Below, one piece after another: positions 1-8,216 of a stretch of DNA of 64,000 nucleotides (position 1 is its first letter; the number at the start of each line of letters is the position of its first letter). Source of the DNA: Bifidobacterium sp. GTDB lineage: Bacteria > Actinomycetota > Actinomycetes > Actinomycetales > Bifidobacteriaceae. The position numbers and the translations under genes were made by a program. The stretch lies in assembly GCA_024104275.1 (NCBI GenBank), contig JAGGHK010000008.1, positions 1 through 64,000 of the forward strand, in the 5' to 3' direction. Below the pieces are notes generated by a model. It did no database searches. It had not been told where the DNA came from and saw only the letters and a program-made list of their open reading frames with translations.

Positions 1-305
1 CTGACAGGTGTCTGACAGTGGCACGTTCAGGAACAGCGGGATGCATCCACTATTTCGATAAAGGTTGCGTAGTCGGTGACAGCGCGAAAATCCTACGTTT
101 GAAAAAACCGCAGAGCAAATACGTCTATCTTTTCCTCGCCACTATACTGTCCGCGTTACGCTACAAGTATTCCTACGGGCGGAAAGTGACCGAAGAGAAA
201 TACGCGCAGGAAATCATCAGGCTTCCGCAAACCTCTAACCATATCCCTGACTGGGAGTGGATGGAGAATTACATGAAGAGTTTGCCTTACGCGGATAGAA
301 TCTGA
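1..305 (+). CDS. Restriction-modification specificity (S) subunit, C-terminal fragment
   Basis: The reading frame is open from the window edge to a TGA ending at 305, so only the C-terminal ~100 residues are visible. The fragment has the end of a target-recognition domain: an ARSGTAG segment, then YFDKGCVVGDSAKIL, a helical stretch, and the ending DWEWMENYMKSLPYADRI. That ending is typical of S subunits of type I or BcgI/type IIG-like systems, which choose the DNA site that is methylated or cut. A GTG at 18 could be read as a start but lies inside the domain, so the true start is upstream of the window. The methylase and nuclease partners are also presumably upstream. A strong hairpin follows 20 bp after the stop. 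The family call is by residue pattern; the R-M type cannot be decided from this piece. Confidence 0.75.
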   Translation, partial: DRCLTVARSGTAGCIHYFDKGCVVGDSAKILRLKKPQSKYVYLFLATILSALRYKYSYGRKVTEEKYAQEIIRLPQTSNHIPDWEWMENYMKSLPYADRI

Positions 306-324
306 TCCGGGAAAGCAGTGCCTT

Positions 325-360
325 AGGGTCTTGGTAAAAGCAGGCTTTTACCAAGACCCT
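325..360 (+). terminator. Perfect 16-bp hairpin after the S-subunit gene
   Basis: A perfect 16-bp inverted repeat (325-340 against 345-360) encloses the 4-base loop CAGG. It lies 20 bp past the stop codon. There is no long U tract on the plus strand, only CTCATTTCC, so it may act as an atypical or bidirectional terminator. Between it and 611 I see no gene or clear site. Confidence 0.6.
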
Positions 361-611
361 CTCATTTCCCGCTCCTCAGGTCAATTCTGGTTTAACAGAG
401 CCTATCATTATCAGGTGCCATCTCTGGCTCCTATTCTCTAAATTTCAGCCGGCCTTATGGTCCCGACCGGTCGCCCGCACGTTTTCTGGTTTCCACGTCC
501 GAGTGGAACTTCCTGCCGCGTGCGTGCGGCTTTGTCAACATCTCATATTGAGAGGTGAAAGTCAATCTTAAACGACGAAATTAAAGAAAATTCAAGGTTT
601 CTTGATTGAGC

Positions 612-639
612 TTGCGGTTTTACCGGGAAATGTGATACT
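612..639 (+). promoter_or_regulatory. Predicted promoter, TTGCGG-16-GATACT with extended -10
   Basis: TTGCGG at 612-617 and GATACT at 634-639 are separated by 16 bp, with a TGT just upstream of the -10 hexamer (an extended -10). Transcription would start near 645-647, at the first base of the long stem of the candidate RNA that follows. This agreement supports both calls. Confidence 0.5.
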
Positions 640-644
640 CTCGT

Positions 645-792
645 CTTATCAGTCGGAATCGTCCGCTTCGGGGAATAAGTCTGGGGCTGTAAAACTTTAA
701 CCCGTTGGATTCCGCTGATAAGGCGTTGCTATCATTTCGTCTTCATCTCTAAATTGTTTGTGTGGGTCGCTGGCTTAGGCTGGCGGCCCACA
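645..792 (+). ncRNA. Candidate structured RNA or 5' leader upstream of the metal ATPase
   Basis: The segment starts where a predicted promoter would begin transcription. Its first 16 bases (645-660) pair with 708-722, giving a ~15-bp stem with one bulge and about 47 bases inside. A small stem follows (TGATA/TATCA around 716-735). An 11-bp stem, 760-770 against 782-792 with one G.U pair, closes the segment and is followed by GAGTTTTC, terminator-like but with few Us. No convincing ORF fits. It could be a stand-alone small RNA or a long leader controlling the ATPase gene at 978. I compared it by eye with Mn (yybP-ykoY), NiCo, SRP, 6S, RNase P and tmRNA patterns and found no match. A GATAAGGC near the middle recalls tracrRNA nexus hairpins, but no cas gene or CRISPR repeat is present. 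Confidence 0.4.
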
Positions 793-977
793 CGAGTTTT
801 CGGGCAGGTTCTCAATCCGGTTTGCGACGGGTTGTCGGTACCGTTTCGATATACTGTATTTCATTATCTTTACGCCGTGTATCGGTGGCCTCGCGCCGTC
901 GGTGGGTTAACAAGGCGTGACCAACTTGCTTGGTTGCGCGACTTGTGCGGCCTGGCAGTACACGTGCAAGGAGAATC

Positions 978-3527
978 ATGCAGGTCATTCGCAAAGTTGG
1001 CGACATCTGCCGGCAAGTACCAATGCTTCCCATCACCATCGTGGCTGCGGTTTTCGTGGCATTGTTTTGGAGTTATCGTCCGTGGCTCAACGACATCGGG
1101 GCGCTTGATATCGGCAATTTCGTGGTCGCTCCGCCGGACGCCGGGGCATGGCATATCGGACCGTTCGCGTTCAATCCGTCTGTCGGCCAGCTCATCGTGG
1201 TGCTGCTCGTCGCGTATTCCGTTTTCGATTCGGTTCGCGGCATGATCGCCTCGCTTAAGGCCGGGCATGTGGGCATCGATGTGCTTGCGATTCTGGCGCT
1301 GCTTTCCACGCTGGGCGTGCAGGAATACTGGGCCAGCTGGGCTGTCGTGCTGATGATCTGGTCGGGGGAGGCCATCGAATCGTATGCGCAGACCCGGGCC
1401 GAAAGCAACTTGAGCGCGCTGATCGCCGCCGCTCCACAGATGGCGCATATCTCTGATTTGCCGGGCGTTCATACGGCCGCGGGAAGCAAGGATTCTGCGG
1501 TGCGTAATGAAACTTCAAAATCGAACGAGAACATTGAAAAAACTCATCTTGCAGCGTTGTTTGCCAATAGCGACAAGCGCTTGGCCGATGGGTTCCGGGC
1601 GACGTTGGCAACGACTTTGCCCCGCGGGGACGCGCATGAGCTTGGGAATAATCTGTGCATGGTCGATCCCGACGATTGCAACTGTGAACTTTCTTCCGTA
1701 GCCAAGGATAACGCCGCAAACGTCCGGAACGATTCGGGCCGCAAACGTGCGCAGTCTGCCGGTTCGATGGCACGTCATACGTTCATCGGCGGGTCGTTGG
1801 CAAGGAGTTCGCAGGCCGCGCAGGATTCGCATTTCCATACTGTTCCGGTCGATCAGGTTGCGCTGGGTGATGTGCTGGTGGTCCTGCCCGGCGAAACGAT
1901 TCCGGTGGATGGCAAGTTGCTCAGCGGAACGGCCACGCTCGACCTGAGCGCCATCAACGGCGAACCGTTGCCCCGCACCGTGTTCGCGGGTGCTCGCGTG
2001 ATGTCGGGGGCCATCAACGGCTCGACGATGATCGTGATTCGGGCGATGCAACTGGCGAAGGATTCGCAGTACCAGCAGACGATGCAGCTGGTCGATTCCG
2101 CACGTTCGTCGCGCGCTCCCGTGGTCAAAACCGCTGACGTGCTCGCGGTGCCGTTCACCATTATTTCGTTGGCAATCGGTATCGTCGCGTGGATTGCTTC
2201 CGGCACGCCGGAACGCTTCGCGCAGGTGCTGGTGCTGGCTACGCCCTGCCCGCTGCTCATCGCCGCGCCCGTGGCGTATATGGCCGGAACCGGACGGCTT
2301 GCGAAGGCCGGAATCCTGACGAAAACGCAGGAGGTCCTGGAGGACCTCGGCAAAGTCTCGCATATCTTTTTCGATAAAACGGGTACGCTGACGGTCACCA
2401 GACCCCAGGTCGTACGGGTCGACGTGCCGGAAGGCGCGCGTAAGCGGTTGCCTATACTGTTTAAATTCTACGAGGATAAGCCGGAATCGGATTCCTTGCA
2501 ATATATTGAGGATGTTATCGTTGAGCTGGCAGCAGTGGTGGAAACCTATTCGGTGCATATCTTGGCTCAAGGTATCGTAGCGGCTGGAGCTGCCGCGTCG
2601 AAGAAGTTGCACAATGGCCGAACGGCTTTCCCCGTGGTCAATGGCGTGCACGAAGATGCCGGCAACGGCGTGCAGGGCAAGGTCGAAGGCCGCACGGTCC
2701 GCGTCGGCCGGCTGAATTTTGTAATGAGCGCGAGCGGTGATAACGGCGGCGATCGGTCTGAAACCAAGATCGCAATGGACTCTTCGGTTTCGTATGATTC
2801 AAATTCTGTTCTACAAGCAGATGAAACGTTCCCGGTTTCGCAATTCAAGCCGCGTGCGGCCGACGAAATGGTGGCGTACGTTTCGATTGACGGGATTTTG
2901 GCGGCACGTATCGTATTGCGCGATGTGCCTCGTGATAATGCCCGTGAATCGTTGCGGCGCTTGCGCTCCATGGGTATCAGCAAGGTGACCATGCTGACCG
3001 GAGATTCCCGCAGTTCGGCCGACGTGATTGCCGGCGAAGTGGGGATTACGGACGTTCGCGCCGATCTGCTTCCGCAGGATAAGGTATCTGCGGTCAGGGC
3101 GGCTTCGCACGAAGCCTTGCAGCATCCGTCGAAAATCGAGACATTCCTCGACCGGCTTTCCGGCCAGCCCAAGCCGCGTCCGATTTCGGTGATGGTCGGC
3201 GACGGCATCAATGACGCCCCGGTGTTGGCCGCGGCCGATATCGGCATCGCCATGACGGATGGCACCTCTACTGCCGCCTCGCAAACGGCGCAGGTCGTCA
3301 TCATGAACGACGACATCGCCGACGTGCCCAAGGCCGTCGCCATCGCCCGTCAGACCAAGCGTACGATGCTGCAGGCCGTGGTCACCGGCCTCGGCCTCGC
3401 GCTGGTCTGCATGGTCGCTGCCGCGTTTGACCTCATTCCCGTGGTCGTCGGCGCATTCATTCAGGAGGCGATCGACGTCGTCTCGATTCTCTGGGCGCTT
3501 ACTGCTCTGCGCGATCGCAAAGCGTGA
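978..3527 (+). CDS. Heavy-metal translocating P-type (P1B) ATPase
   Basis: An 849-residue membrane pump that would couple ATP hydrolysis to metal-ion transport. The ATG at 978 is chosen because AAGGAG lies a few bases upstream; the frame is open further up without a better start. Visible parts: N-terminal membrane helices (from about residue 16, then 70-125), an actuator segment reading AINGEPLP (325-332), the metal-site helix TPCPLLIAAP (422-431), the phosphorylation site DKTGTLT (466-472), MLTGDS, and the hinge VGDGINDAP near 740. Oddities: the actuator TGE is NGE; the P1B HP dipeptide is HI (SVHI, 525-528); and an extra ~130-residue hydrophilic stretch (about 155-285) with a CNC pair sits before the actuator. 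There is no N-terminal CxxC metal domain. The TPC site does not match the well-studied CPC (Cu) or SPC (Co) types, so the metal is undetermined. Confidence 0.85.
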   Translation: MQVIRKVGDICRQVPMLPITIVAAVFVALFWSYRPWLNDIGALDIGNFVVAPPDAGAWHIGPFAFNPSVGQLIVVLLVAYSVFDSVRGMIASLKAGHVGIDVLAILALLSTLGVQEYWASWAVVLMIWSGEAIESYAQTRAESNLSALIAAAPQMAHISDLPGVHTAAGSKDSAVRNETSKSNENIEKTHLAALFANSDKRLADGFRATLATTLPRGDAHELGNNLCMVDPDDCNCELSSVAKDNAANVRNDSGRKRAQSAGSMARHTFIGGSLARSSQAAQDSHFHTVPVDQVALGDVLVVLPGETIPVDGKLLSGTATLDLSAINGEPLPRTVFAGARVMSGAINGSTMIVIRAMQLAKDSQYQQTMQLVDSARSSRAPVVKTADVLAVPFTIISLAIGIVAWIASGTPERFAQVLVLATPCPLLIAAPVAYMAGTGRLAKAGILTKTQEVLEDLGKVSHIFFDKTGTLTVTRPQVVRVDVPEGARKRLPILFKFYEDKPESDSLQYIEDVIVELAAVVETYSVHILAQGIVAAGAAASKKLHNGRTAFPVVNGVHEDAGNGVQGKVEGRTVRVGRLNFVMSASGDNGGDRSETKIAMDSSVSYDSNSVLQADETFPVSQFKPRAADEMVAYVSIDGILAARIVLRDVPRDNARESLRRLRSMGISKVTMLTGDSRSSADVIAGEVGITDVRADLLPQDKVSAVRAASHEALQHPSKIETFLDRLSGQPKPRPISVMVGDGINDAPVLAAADIGIAMTDGTSTAASQTAQVVIMNDDIADVPKAVAIARQTKRTMLQAVVTGLGLALVCMVAAAFDLIPVVVGAFIQEAIDVVSILWALTALRDRKA

Positions 3528-3557
3528 AATATTTCCTGGCCTGCTCCGCGCAATTCT

Positions 3558-3656
3558 CAATTCATCAAATTTAAGAGCTGTTGGCGCGTCAAGTTGCCGA
3601 TTTTTTGATGAATTGGGTGCAAATCTTCATATTTTGGGGTACTTGGCGCGCCAACA
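3558..3656. repeat. Two interleaved inverted repeats between the ATPase and purA
   Basis: One perfect 12-bp inverted repeat pairs 3558-3569 with 3604-3615 (CAATTCATCAAA). A second, nearly perfect 15-bp repeat pairs 3579-3593 with 3642-3656 around TTGGCGCG. The left arm of the second lies in the loop of the first, so as RNA they would form a pseudoknot or exclude each other. No gene fits here. A related TTGGCGCGCCAA palindrome lies after menB at 14859. Confidence 0.5.
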
Positions 3657-3738
3657 GGTGGTCAAATGAGAGGGTTGGCGGTATAGGCGTGACGGTAGGC
3701 TGTTAACGGCGGAATAACGCGTATCTCGGGAGGTTCGT

Positions 3739-5040
3739 ATGCCTGGAATTGTTCTGATTGGTGCCCAATGGGGAGACGAAGGCAAAGGTAAGGCCACCGA
3801 CCTCATCGGTACGAAGGTCGATTATGTCGCACGCTTCAACGGCGGCAACAACGCGGGCCACACGGTGGTGGTCGGCGACGAAACGTATGCGCTGCACCTG
3901 CTGCCCAGCGGCGTCGTGAACCCTCACGTCACGCCGGTCATCGGCAACGGCGTGGTGGTCGACCCCGAAGTGCTTTTCGAGGAGATCGACGGGCTGGAGT
4001 CCCGTGGTGTGGATTGCTCGCGCCTGAAAGTCAGCGAGTCGGCACAGGTCATTGCGCCGTACCATCGCGTCATCGACAAAGTGACCGAGCGCTTCCTCGG
4101 CAAGCACAAGATCGGCACCACCGGCCGCGGCATCGGCCCGGCCTACGCCGACAAGATTAACCGTGTCGGCATCCGCGTGCATGACCTCTTCGACGCCGAG
4201 CGCCTGCGCGACAAGGTCGAGGCGAGCCTGCACCAGAAGAACCAGATGCTCGTCAAGCTTTACAATCGCCGCCCGATTGACGTCGACGAGACCACCGACG
4301 AGCTGCTGAAGCTTGGTGAACGCCTGAAGCCCTATGTCGCCAACACTTCATTACTTTTGAATAACGCCCTCGACGAAGGCAAGACCGTGCTCTTCGAAGG
4401 TGGCCAGGCCACGATGCTCGACGTGGACCACGGCACCTATCCGTTCGTCACCTCCTCCAACCCGACCGCCGGCGGCGCGTGCACCGGCACGGGCGTAGGC
4501 CCCACCAAAATTGACCGCGTCATCGGCGTGGCCAAGGCCTACGTCACCCGCGTGGGCGAGGGCCCGTTCCCGACTGAGCTCAACGACGATTCCGGCGAAT
4601 GGCTGCGCACGCAGGGCCACGAGTTCGGCGTGACCACCGGCCGCCCGCGTCGTTGCGGCTGGTTCGACGCCGTCGTCACCCGTTACGCCACGCAGGTCAA
4701 CGGCCTGACTGACATCGTGCTCACCAAGCTCGATGTGCTGACCGGCCTCAACGAGATTCCGATCTGCGTCGCCTACGACGTCGACAACGGCGACGGCACA
4801 CACACCCGTTACGAGGACATGCCCGTCGACCAGGCCGCGTTCGCCAAGGCCACGCCCGTTTACGAGACCATGCCCGGCTGGACCGAGGACATTTCGACGG
4901 TGCACAAGTTCGAGGATCTGCCGGCTAACACTCAAGCCTACGTCAAGCGCCTCGAGGAGATCTCCAACTGCCGCATCTCCGCCATTGGCACTGGCCCGCA
5001 GCGCGACCACATCATCGAGGTGCGTTCGCTCGTCGACTGA
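3739..5040 (+). CDS. purA: Adenylosuccinate synthetase
   Basis: Makes adenylosuccinate from IMP and aspartate with GTP, the first committed step from IMP to AMP, in the cytosol. The 433-residue length is normal for the family. The GTP-binding loop QWGDEGKGK is at 10-18, with catalytic Asp13 and His41 (NNAGHTV) in place. Other family signatures are [37 protein letters not shown] and the C-terminal [10 protein letters not shown]. The ATG at 3739 has GGGAGG 7-8 bp upstream. It is apparently transcribed alone, with repeat-filled spacers on both sides. The identification is firm. Confidence 0.98.
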   Translation: MPGIVLIGAQWGDEGKGKATDLIGTKVDYVARFNGGNNAGHTVVVGDETYALHLLPSGVVNPHVTPVIGNGVVVDPEVLFEEIDGLESRGVDCSRLKVSESAQVIAPYHRVIDKVTERFLGKHKIGTTGRGIGPAYADKINRVGIRVHDLFDAERLRDKVEASLHQKNQMLVKLYNRRPIDVDETTDELLKLGERLKPYVANTSLLLNNALDEGKTVLFEGGQATMLDVDHGTYPFVTSSNPTAGGACTGTGVGPTKIDRVIGVAKAYVTRVGEGPFPTELNDDSGEWLRTQGHEFGVTTGRPRRCGWFDAVVTRYATQVNGLTDIVLTKLDVLTGLNEIPICVAYDVDNGDGTHTRYEDMPVDQAAFAKATPVYETMPGWTEDISTVHKFEDLPANTQAYVKRLEEISNCRISAIGTGPQRDHIIEVRSLVD

Positions 5041-5085
5041 GAGCTACTTATATGGCTCGTGGCCGCTAATCCTGGATTTGCAGGA

Positions 5086-5281
5086 GGGTTAGAGGCAGGA
5101 AATTGGCTTGCTGCCCCTAACCCGTGAAAATATGGCTCAGATTCTTGGGTTAGGGGCATGTTCGTATCTTTGTTGCCTCTAAGCCTAGGGGAACGCCGGT
5201 ATGTTCGTGGGTTAGGGGCAGAAAGTCGCTTTGCTGCCTCTAAGCCAACAGAGACTGGCAATATTCATTGGGTTAGAGGCA
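5086..5281. repeat. Repeat family A, array 1: four units at a 61-62 bp period
   Basis: The motif GGGTTAGRGGCA starts at 5086, 5147, 5209 and 5270 (spacings 61, 62, 61). The first three copies are followed 14-15 bases on by the inverted counterpart TGCCYCTAAGCC or TGCCCCTAACCC, making imperfect palindromes; the fourth is a left arm only. The same family recurs at 39581-39776. It fills the purA-clc spacer, where no gene is seen. Confidence 0.85.
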
Positions 5282-5432
5282 GTTTGCGGATGCTTTTCAC
5301 GGGCGCCACATCCAGGCAGGTCGGTTGTCGAGCGGTTGTAGGGCGGTCGTGGCGATGATCTGGCTGATGGAGCCTGATAATCGCCGCTAGATATGTGGAC
5401 GGCAGAGTCGGTAAGTGGATAGAAGGCAGCAA

Positions 5433-6869
5433 ATGGCAACGGTAGGCATATCGCGGCGCAGCCAGTGGGTGGTGGCGGCGCGTGCAGTGGTCTGCGGCCT
5501 GATTGCCGGGGTGCTGGTCACCTGTTATCGCCAGGGCATCGAATGGGGCACTCAGTTTGCGCGCTGGATGTACCCGCAAATCCGCGTCAATCCGTGGTTT
5601 CTTGCGCCTTGGGCGCTCGCGGTGGTGGCGGTCGGCTTCTTCGTTGCATGGCTGGTCAAGTTAGAACCGATGGCGTCCGGCAGCGGCATTCCGCAGGTCG
5701 AAGGCGTGGTGCGGCTCGGCCTCAAGATGCGGGCGGGAATCGTTCTGCTTGTTCGCTTTGCGGGTGGTCTGCTCTGCAGTATGTTTGGCCTTTCGCTTGG
5801 CCGCGAAGGCCCTTCAATTCAGATCGGTGCTGCCGCCAGCCAAGGCGTGGCGCAAAGTATGCGACGATTGGGGCATCATAACAGCGCCGGCGGCAAATTA
5901 AAGAGTGTATCCGATTCTGATAACGTAAGTGGTTCCAGTCCGGCGAACGGCTTCAGCCAAACAGACGGCCACGAAGGCGCGGGCGGCAACAAAACCGCAG
6001 AAACCAACATTCTCATCACCGCCGGTGCGGCCGCGGGACTTTCCTCCGCGTTCAACGCCCCGCTTTCCGGCATGATGTTCGCGCTCGAAGAGGTGCATCA
6101 CAATTTTTCGCCGGCCATCCTGCTTTCGGCGGCCGCGGCCTCGATAAGCGCCGATTTCGTCTCGAAATACTGGTTCGGCCTCAAGCCGGTACTCGATTTC
6201 GCACGACTTTCGCAGCTGAGTCTGCCGCAATATTGGTGGATGATTCCGCTGGGACTTATCGCAGGTCTGATTGGCGTGGCAATGAACAAGCTGCTGCTTG
6301 GTTTCCAGACGCTATACAACAAATTGCCGTGGCGGATCCGCCCGATGATTTCCTTGGCCATCGCGCTTCCGGTCGGCATCTTCCTGCCGCAAGTCTTGGG
6401 TGGCGGTGAAAGCCTGATCGGTTTCGCGGAACGTGCGACCGACGGCATCGCATTGCTGGCAATTTTGCTGGTCGCCAAAATGCTCTTCACTTCCACGAGT
6501 TTCGGCAGCGGCGTCCCCGGCGGTATTTTCATGCCGATTCTCGCGGTCGGCACGCTGACCGGTTCCATTTTCGGGGTCGCACTTCACGCCGTGACCATCA
6601 ATGGAAACCCACTCGTTTCAGCGAAAATCATTCCGCTTTTCGCCGTCTGCGCGATGGCCGGAGCGTTGACCGCCTCCGTCAAGGCCCCGATGACTTCCAT
6701 CCTGCTCACCGTCGAGATGAGCGGCACCTTGATGCATATGCTTCCGGTCGCCGCCTGCAGCTTCATCGCCCTGCTGGTTTCCGACCTCACCAATACCGAG
6801 CCCATCTACGACGCGCTGCTCGACCGTTATATCAAATCTCGTTCCACCGAAGCCGCCGAAGCCTTGTAG
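5433..6869 (+). CDS. ClC-family chloride channel or Cl-/H+ exchanger
   Basis: A 478-residue multi-helix membrane protein that moves chloride, probably in exchange for protons. The three ClC selectivity motifs are present: GSGIP (83-87), GREGP (123-127) with the gating glutamate at 125, and GGIFMP near 363-368. There is a hydrophilic insert of about 45 residues (roughly 145-190, rich in Ser, Gly and Asp) between GREGP and the next helix. No C-terminal CBS domains are present. I chose the ATG at 5433, with AGAAGG six bases upstream, over an in-frame GTG at 5415. Channel versus exchanger cannot be decided from sequence. It is expressed singly, flanked by repeat array A upstream and a surface-protein relic downstream. 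Confidence 0.9.
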   Translation: MATVGISRRSQWVVAARAVVCGLIAGVLVTCYRQGIEWGTQFARWMYPQIRVNPWFLAPWALAVVAVGFFVAWLVKLEPMASGSGIPQVEGVVRLGLKMRAGIVLLVRFAGGLLCSMFGLSLGREGPSIQIGAAASQGVAQSMRRLGHHNSAGGKLKSVSDSDNVSGSSPANGFSQTDGHEGAGGNKTAETNILITAGAAAGLSSAFNAPLSGMMFALEEVHHNFSPAILLSAAAASISADFVSKYWFGLKPVLDFARLSQLSLPQYWWMIPLGLIAGLIGVAMNKLLLGFQTLYNKLPWRIRPMISLAIALPVGIFLPQVLGGGESLIGFAERATDGIALLAILLVAKMLFTSTSFGSGVPGGIFMPILAVGTLTGSIFGVALHAVTINGNPLVSAKIIPLFAVCAMAGALTASVKAPMTSILLTVEMSGTLMHMLPVAACSFIALLVSDLTNTEPIYDALLDRYIKSRSTEAAEAL

Positions 6870-6988
6870 AACAGTTCCATTGAGAATCGGAAGAGGCCTG
6901 GAAATCGGTTGTGAACGTTGAAGTGGTATCCGCGTTTTTCCGGCCGCTCGCCTGTCCTCTTTGTACTTTGGCTAACCGATTACGTGGC

Positions 6989-7467
6989 TCACCTGTGCAA
7001 AATGCGTCTACGGAAGATTGCGAACGCAGCGAGCAGAACGGTGACAGCGCCGATAAGCACGATGAGCAATGCCTTGAGGCGCCGCCATTGACCGCCGGTG
7101 AACGCCAGGCTGGTCAGAGGTGGAGGGGCACCGGCCAGGAACGCCTCAGGTGAGATGACGCTGAGCCGGCTGCCCCCGCCGCCTTGACGCAGGTCTTGAC
7201 CGAATTGTCGCTGCCTTGGACGGTCGGGGTGACCGTAAGCGGCCCTTCGATGGGCCCGTGTTGCGTTTGTGCGTAAACCCAGATGTACGGTTTGCCGGTG
7301 ATATTGAGGCTGGCCGACCATTCAGTATTGAGACCGCCGACCCAGGTGGGGAATCTGGGAACTTGGATAAAGGAGGACGGCATCCCGAAGACCTGGGTGC
7401 AGCCCGCGGGAATGTTGTCGTGAACCATCGGAATAGTTTTGGCCAAAGCTTTTTCATCGGAAGTCAC
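6989..7467 (-). pseudogene. Relic of a sortase-anchored surface protein (frameshifted)
   Basis: Reading leftwards from 7467, one frame gives a coherent extracellular segment (for example AGCTQVFGMPSS and LNITGKPYIWVYAQTQHG) down to about 7180. Another frame then supplies a classical cell-wall sorting end: LAFTGGQ, a hydrophobic helix (LKALLIVLIGAVTVLLAAFA) and a basic tail FRRRILHR. The two join if one base is gained or lost in the run of five C (G on the coding strand) at 7173-7177. No signal peptide is found upstream, so the N-terminus is probably gone. It was probably a wall-anchored protein (LAxTG-type signal) that has decayed. A sequencing error at the homopolymer could explain the frameshift but not the missing N-terminus. 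Confidence 0.6.
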
Positions 7468-8216
7468 CCGACCGATACCGCCCTGTCGGTGCTTTTAAAG
7501 CCCACAAAGCCCCCGAGCCGTTTTGGCGGACGGAGGTTTGCAGTGGGGGAAGTAATACGAATTGACGATCTAACATAGGCCGCGTAACTTCCACCAGTGC
7601 GTGCCGGCCAAGGCGTAGATAATGCGATTGACGGGGCCCGTGCGGTAAAAAGACGAAGGGATTGGAGGCAGTTTTCTCGTGGGGAGAGATGTCATCGCTG
7701 CTCAGGTCCTTTCAGGTGATGGCGCTGTGTCTGCCTGCCCGAGTTTTGGTACGTTGGCCATACGGCGTGCAGGGGAGTGGAAGACCCGCTTGGCGCCAAG
7801 CGGGATGGTTGGAATTTCTATCGTAATAGATGGCGAAAGTCATTCCGCCTAAAGGATTCGATTGATTGACCGCATCAGTGGGGAAGCGCCGGGAAACCGT
7901 GGTTTCCTCTATTTTTCGGGGCCGTTCTTTCAAAGTCATCATGGAATAACGCCGGTGTGGTTCGTTGTGGATGAGAATCGTTTGATTCGCGGTTTCTCGG
8001 TGTGGGCGGCAAGGGACGAAGAAAGGCGGGTGAAAAGGTGGAGGGCGGTTTTGGAGGGCGGTTTTGTGGTTCTTCGTGTTAGCAAGTTGGTTTTGTGTAT
8101 CGGTATTCAGGAAGTCTGTTTTAACATGCAGGTATTCGTATTCTGTCTATCTAGTGGCGTAATTTTGAATTACTCATTTCTAGCCAGGGGGGCTGAAAGA
8201 GAAAGTGAGGAGAAAG
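7468..8216. other. 749-bp spacer, no convincing gene
   Basis: Only low-quality overlapping ORFs occur here. The one visible structure is a perfect 20-bp palindrome at 7785-7804 centred on TTGGCGCCAA. The last ~150 bp are AT-richer and presumably hold the promoter of the surface-protein gene at 8217; no clear hexamer pair was found. Confidence 0.4.

Noticed and set aside
645-792. tracrRNA of a type II CRISPR system
   Set aside because: A GATAAGGC motif and a terminator-like hairpin recall tracrRNAs, but there is no cas9 or repeat to pair with, and the 5' part pairs strongly with itself.
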